Origin: CAYUPI01 sp964446585
GTDB lineage: Bacteria > Verrucomicrobiota > Verrucomicrobiia > Limisphaerales > UBA8199
Assembly: GCA_964446585.1 (NCBI GenBank)
Contig: CAYUPI010000007.1
Location: 62,001 to 126,000, forward strand
Direction: 5' to 3'
Length of the DNA: 64,000 nt
Position numbers and translations under genes: made by a program. Positions 60,771 to 64,000 of this stretch are shown here, piece after piece. A model generated the notes under the pieces. The model had not been told where the DNA came from, made no database searches, and was given only the letters and a program-made list of their open reading frames with translations. Numbering within the stretch: the first letter of the stretch is position 1; every line of letters begins with the position of its first letter.

Positions 60771-61760
60771 TTATACGCTCGCGGCAGAGGGTGTGGGTGG
60801 CCAGGGTGCTTGAGCGCCGGTCAGCTCTCGCAAATTCGCAGCCTCATCGCTGTAGAAATCGCGGAGGAATCTCTCTGTGGTCGCCGACATTCTCACTTCG
60901 CCGTTTTCAACCACATTCAATCGCCGGTAAACGTCGTCCGCTTTACGCCGCGCCCGCCGGAGCCAACCCCGGACGCGCGGGACGTGCGTGGCCCACCCGC
61001 GGAGCCGTTCTTTGGCCTGCCAATAGGCAACATGCAGCAAAGGATTTCGGACTTGCACACTTTTATTGAGGACGCGGAAGGAGAAGTTCTGAAAGTACGA
61101 TTCATCAATACCCGCTTTTCTGCAAACAGAGATCATAAATGACAGCGGGTCTCGGTTTAGGTCCTCGTAAAACAGCACCTGGACATGCTCCAGTCCAAAC
61201 AGTTCGACAAAAGGCTTCAGGCAGGACGAATAACGGCCCTGGTGGAGCGCGCGGAAAGCCGGATGCCTGACGCGTACAACACCAGCCGCCGACTCCTTGT
61301 ACTGCGCCTGAACATAGTGGTCAAAGGTCATACCCGCTGGGATTTCGTTCATCGCCTGGCCAAAGCGAAACCACGACACCAATCTCGAGACGGGCTCCCT
61401 CAGAACGAAGATGAAGCCCACATTCGATAACGCTTCCCGCATTGCCATTGCGGTCCCCGGTGAATGCAAGTAATCCGGCGTTGCTTCGAGTTTCCACTTG
61501 GCTCCTGGTACCCTGTTGTCAAAAAACGAAGGGTAAGCCTCGGAACCATCAGCGTGATAACGTTTCTCCGATTTCAGCGGATAATCGGCATCCAAAAAAA
61601 ACCTGGTTTCCTTCGCCCTCGAGGGCCAGATCTGCGGGTGCATCTGTAGGTAATCGAAGACTGAGGTGGTGCCAGCTTTACTTGTCCCCCCGATAACAAG
61701 GCACCCATGCCCCGAAAGGTGGTTATCGACCAGCACGTCAGGATCTGAGTTAGGCGACAA
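60771..61760 (-). CDS. PAPS-dependent sulfotransferase
   Basis: 329 residues. The 5'-phosphosulfate loop VIGGTSKAGTTSVFDYLQMH is near residue 17; the 3'-phosphate-binding segment FVLREPVSRLVSWFRFG is near 120, with the usual Arg and Ser. It would move sulfate from PAPS to a sugar hydroxyl of the nascent polysaccharide. PAPS is made by the CysD and CysNC proteins encoded about 10 kb away in the same gene series, and its by-product PAP is removed by CysQ. The family is sure and the acceptor is inferred. Confidence 0.9.
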   Translation of the reverse strand: MSPNSDPDVLVDNHLSGHGCLVIGGTSKAGTTSVFDYLQMHPQIWPSRAKETRFFLDADYPLKSEKRYHADGSEAYPSFFDNRVPGAKWKLEATPDYLHSPGTAMAMREALSNVGFIFVLREPVSRLVSWFRFGQAMNEIPAGMTFDHYVQAQYKESAAGVVRVRHPAFRALHQGRYSSCLKPFVELFGLEHVQVLFYEDLNRDPLSFMISVCRKAGIDESYFQNFSFRVLNKSVQVRNPLLHVAYWQAKERLRGWATHVPRVRGWLRRARRKADDVYRRLNVVENGEVRMSATTERFLRDFYSDEAANLRELTGAQAPWPPTPSAASV

Positions 61761-61910
61761 TCCCAGCGCCGCTCGCTGTGGCTCTGTTTCGCAGGATGGG
61801 CTTAGAATAACTACAGGACGCCTGGGCTTTTCGCGATCGTAAGCTCCAAGGGGTGCTCCCCGTTCTCGGCAAGCCCACGACGAAAATGGGTGGTTCGTAC
61901 TTCTCTTTGC

Positions 61911-63731
61911 TCACTGTTTCAGCAGGCATTTTTGCACGAGCTCGATTGAGAGGATTCTGTCGAGGTCTTGCGTGAAATTGCCTTTTCCGGCAATGTGATC
62001 TTGTACGATTTGTCTAAGTCCTTTGGCCTCAACGTACGGCCTGTTCAGCGCCGCGTCGTCGAGGAGAACTTCCTTGATGTATGGGGCCAGCTCGTCGCGG
62101 TACCACTTTCGAAAGTGGGCCACCTTGTGGCGACCTAGGAATAGCCGCTCCGGGTGCAATGGGGCAAAGACATGATCAACCTTGGTGAGCCACTGGGGCA
62201 TCCCGCCATCGTAAGCGTACTCGGCCTTGAAAGTGAACTCCTGAAGCCAGCGGCGAAGGTGCTTCGTCCCAAGAGAGGGTCGCAGACTGAAGCCTCTATC
62301 TGTCCACATTTCGGCGAGGGCGGGATTCCCATCGCTGATGAGCCTGAGAAAAAGGAAAACATTTAAGCATTCTGTGGGTGCTCGGTACGAAAGGGCAACC
62401 AACTCGTTATCAAGGTACGGGGTCCGAAGAACGAGTTGGGATCGTTCCAACGCAAAAGTTGCAAATGCATGCCAAGGCGCTTGCTTGAAAATGCAAAAGG
62501 AGGCCCGATTTCCATGCAACTCTTGGCCGTAGGTGGCAGTCGCAGTCTCGCCATGCTTCACCATCTCGGGGGCGAACAGCCGGGCCGAAAGCCGCCCAGG
62601 CTTGAAAGAGACCTTCCTTCTTAAGGATTCGTTTCCGAAGCCTCCTGTCAGACGCACAGTCGCAATCCTCCGCGCTTTGCGCTGCAAATACAGATCGATC
62701 GCTCCAACGGCACCTGCGGTCCCGTCGCTGACGAAAACCGCTTCTTCAGCGAGATCTGGAAAGTCCCCAAGGAATGTGTCGTCCAATGAGATAGCTTCGT
62801 GAGACTGCCCGCAAATGGTGGCCAATCGGCGCGCAAGCAGGACGTCAAAACATTCGCGATATTTGCTACTCCACGTGTAGCAGGGCAACGCGCCTGGCTG
62901 GGGGTTAATCCACGCCAGGATCATCCGGCTGTCAACGCCGCCTGTCAAAGATAACGCCACGCGTTCCCCCTCGCGGGCGTAGCGCGGAACGATCCGTCCC
63001 CAGGTGTCCTTAAGTGCTTGGTAGAACCGCTGCGGGGACAACTTTGGCTGCTCCTCCCAAGCCTCTCTCCTGAAGTACCGCTCTCGGCGCACCGGCTCGG
63101 TCCCCGGGAAGGTCCAGACCGATCCTCCCGGCATCACAGAGATGCCGGAAAACAGGGTGCGGTCCTGCAGGACGCAGCCGCAGGCCAAAAGCTCGCCAAC
63201 GCCTCGCGGATCTAATTCCCTGGTCCTGGGCAGGACCTTAAGAAGGGCTTTAGCTTCTGATGCAAAGTAAAACGCGGACTCGTCCTCATGGACGTATATT
63301 CTTTCCATTCCGAAGCGGTCGTTGAACAGAAAGATTCTTTCTCGGGAGGAATCAAACAGGACTCCCGAAAACCAGCCGTTGAGGTGCTGAACAAAGTCGC
63401 TGCCGATTTCCTCGTAGAGGTGCACTAGATAACTTGCATTTTCGGCTGGGACCGTGTGCCCATTTGATTTCAAAGCCCGAATTTCGTCCGGATCGGAAAA
63501 AATCTCTCCGGCAAGAAATAGGCAAACATCCTTTCGCTCGTTCCAGATCGGTAAGCAATCCGAGAACGAGCCTCGCTGTGTCACCCAACCAACCTCGAGT
63601 CCAAGAGCGGTGTCGCGATAATTCCCCGAGTTGTAAAATGCCTCGTTTTGCATGCTTCCCAGCATGGACGAGAGCTTGGATGGTTCCTCCTGCCCGGGAC
63701 GCTTCGTTATTATACCCGCAATTCCTGGCAT
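61911..63731 (-). CDS. Asparagine-synthase-like amidotransferase lacking Cys2
   Basis: 606 residues from ATG 63731 (MPGIAGIITKRPGQEE); the frame is open upstream without similarity. In glutamine-dependent enzymes the mature protein begins with Cys; here residue 2 is Pro, so the glutaminase half should be inactive. The class-II fold is otherwise clear (FLAGEIFSDPDEIR, LFNDRFGMERIYVHEDESAF). The synthetase PP-loop is ALSLTGGVDSRMILA, with Thr where the usual motif has Ser. Exosortase loci often carry such proteins, thought to amidate the glycan. It heads the minus-strand glycan series in this window. If active, it may use free ammonia. Confidence 0.8.
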   Translation of the reverse strand: MPGIAGIITKRPGQEEPSKLSSMLGSMQNEAFYNSGNYRDTALGLEVGWVTQRGSFSDCLPIWNERKDVCLFLAGEIFSDPDEIRALKSNGHTVPAENASYLVHLYEEIGSDFVQHLNGWFSGVLFDSSRERIFLFNDRFGMERIYVHEDESAFYFASEAKALLKVLPRTRELDPRGVGELLACGCVLQDRTLFSGISVMPGGSVWTFPGTEPVRRERYFRREAWEEQPKLSPQRFYQALKDTWGRIVPRYAREGERVALSLTGGVDSRMILAWINPQPGALPCYTWSSKYRECFDVLLARRLATICGQSHEAISLDDTFLGDFPDLAEEAVFVSDGTAGAVGAIDLYLQRKARRIATVRLTGGFGNESLRRKVSFKPGRLSARLFAPEMVKHGETATATYGQELHGNRASFCIFKQAPWHAFATFALERSQLVLRTPYLDNELVALSYRAPTECLNVFLFLRLISDGNPALAEMWTDRGFSLRPSLGTKHLRRWLQEFTFKAEYAYDGGMPQWLTKVDHVFAPLHPERLFLGRHKVAHFRKWYRDELAPYIKEVLLDDAALNRPYVEAKGLRQIVQDHIAGKGNFTQDLDRILSIELVQKCLLKQ

Positions 63732-64000
63732 TGTCTGTTTGGTTTGCTGAGTGAAATGACCTGCCGCGGTTCTTACGTATCGTGGAGCTGCCCAGTGCCC
63801 CAGATTGGATTGTTTTCTGAGAAGTTTGTTGCTAAGGGCCTGCCTTGATCCGGAGGTTTCCGGCCCCAACCGGGAGATTCGACGTAACCAACGGGTGAGG
63901 GTAGGTGTATGGTTTGTACCCAGGCTTTATTGTATCGTTATAAAAATCCCGATTGGGCTGCATGGTCGGAACTTGCGCTGTGATCGTGTAAGAAGATCCG
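63732..64000. other. Right edge, no gene seen
   Basis: A minus-strand frame is open here upstream of the asparagine-synthase-like start, but without similarity; nothing else is recognised. Confidence 0.4.

Overview
The window looks like a chromosomal segment of a verrucomicrobium, probably of the Pedosphaera type. The evidence is an exosortase locus with secreted proteins carrying VPD(S/G)G-type C-terminal sorting tails, a hallmark of Verrucomicrobia, plus FN3/Ig-like/P-domain secreted proteins and many dispersed short-period repeats. There are no rRNA, tRNA or CRISPR features that I can see. One 100-N assembly gap lies at 30846-30945.

Layout. (1) 1-6855, plus strand: the tail of a small KAG/NHN-motif peptide, then an HlyD-type adaptor, an ABC exporter with an intact C39 peptidase, and a second ABC exporter whose N-terminal domain looks like a dead C39 domain. 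This is a candidate peptide-secretion cassette. (2) 6856-10530: gene-poor accessory DNA with a few orphan genes, an IS-associated-looking DUF6788 gene, a zinc-ribbon protein and a candidate promoter-RNA-terminator unit. (3) 10531-20114, plus strand: a compact, partly overlapping gene set that I regard as the most interesting part. It encodes a MraZ/AbrB-like protein, small membrane proteins, a Cys-rich RING/B-box-like zinc protein, a HerA/VirD4-like ATPase with a C-terminal winged helix, a PD-(D/E)XK-like nuclease, a membrane-anchored JAB(JAMM)-E2 fusion, a 65-residue protein ending in Gly, a strong terminator, a ThiF/E1-like adenylyltransferase, and an 824-residue protein made of six ~132-residue modules. 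It looks like a bacterial ubiquitin-like conjugation system tied to a DNA-pumping ATPase.

(4) 20584-46610: secretion and exopolysaccharide genes with an exosortase. These include secreted FN3/DUF11/metzincin/P-domain proteins, a Wza-like lipoprotein, three VPD-CTERM proteins, a Cys-rich tandem-repeat protein interrupted by the gap, the PrsK/PrsR two-component pair, the PrsT TPR lipoprotein, the exosortase, an outer-membrane beta-barrel and a sugar-nucleotide reductase. Good -24/-12 (sigma-54) promoters precede at least three secreted-protein genes, which fits control by the sigma-54 activator PrsR. (5) 47866-63731, all minus strand: sulfate activation (cysD, cysNC, cysQ) embedded among glycan genes (FemAB-like acyltransferases, methyltransferase, YdcF-like, Wzx flippase, two glycosyltransferases, a sulfotransferase and an asparagine-synthase-like protein). 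With no sulfite or PAPS reductase here, the simplest reading is PAPS supply for a sulfated cell-surface polysaccharide.

Repeats. Degenerate tandem heptanucleotides with very different sequences but the same 7-bp period recur at about ten places. Several lie in frame inside genes (GT4, GT9, cysNC, the C39 exporter) or directly before start codons. A second repeat ends in CACTAATG and supplies the ATG of two genes. All functional statements are from reading the sequence; no database search was run.
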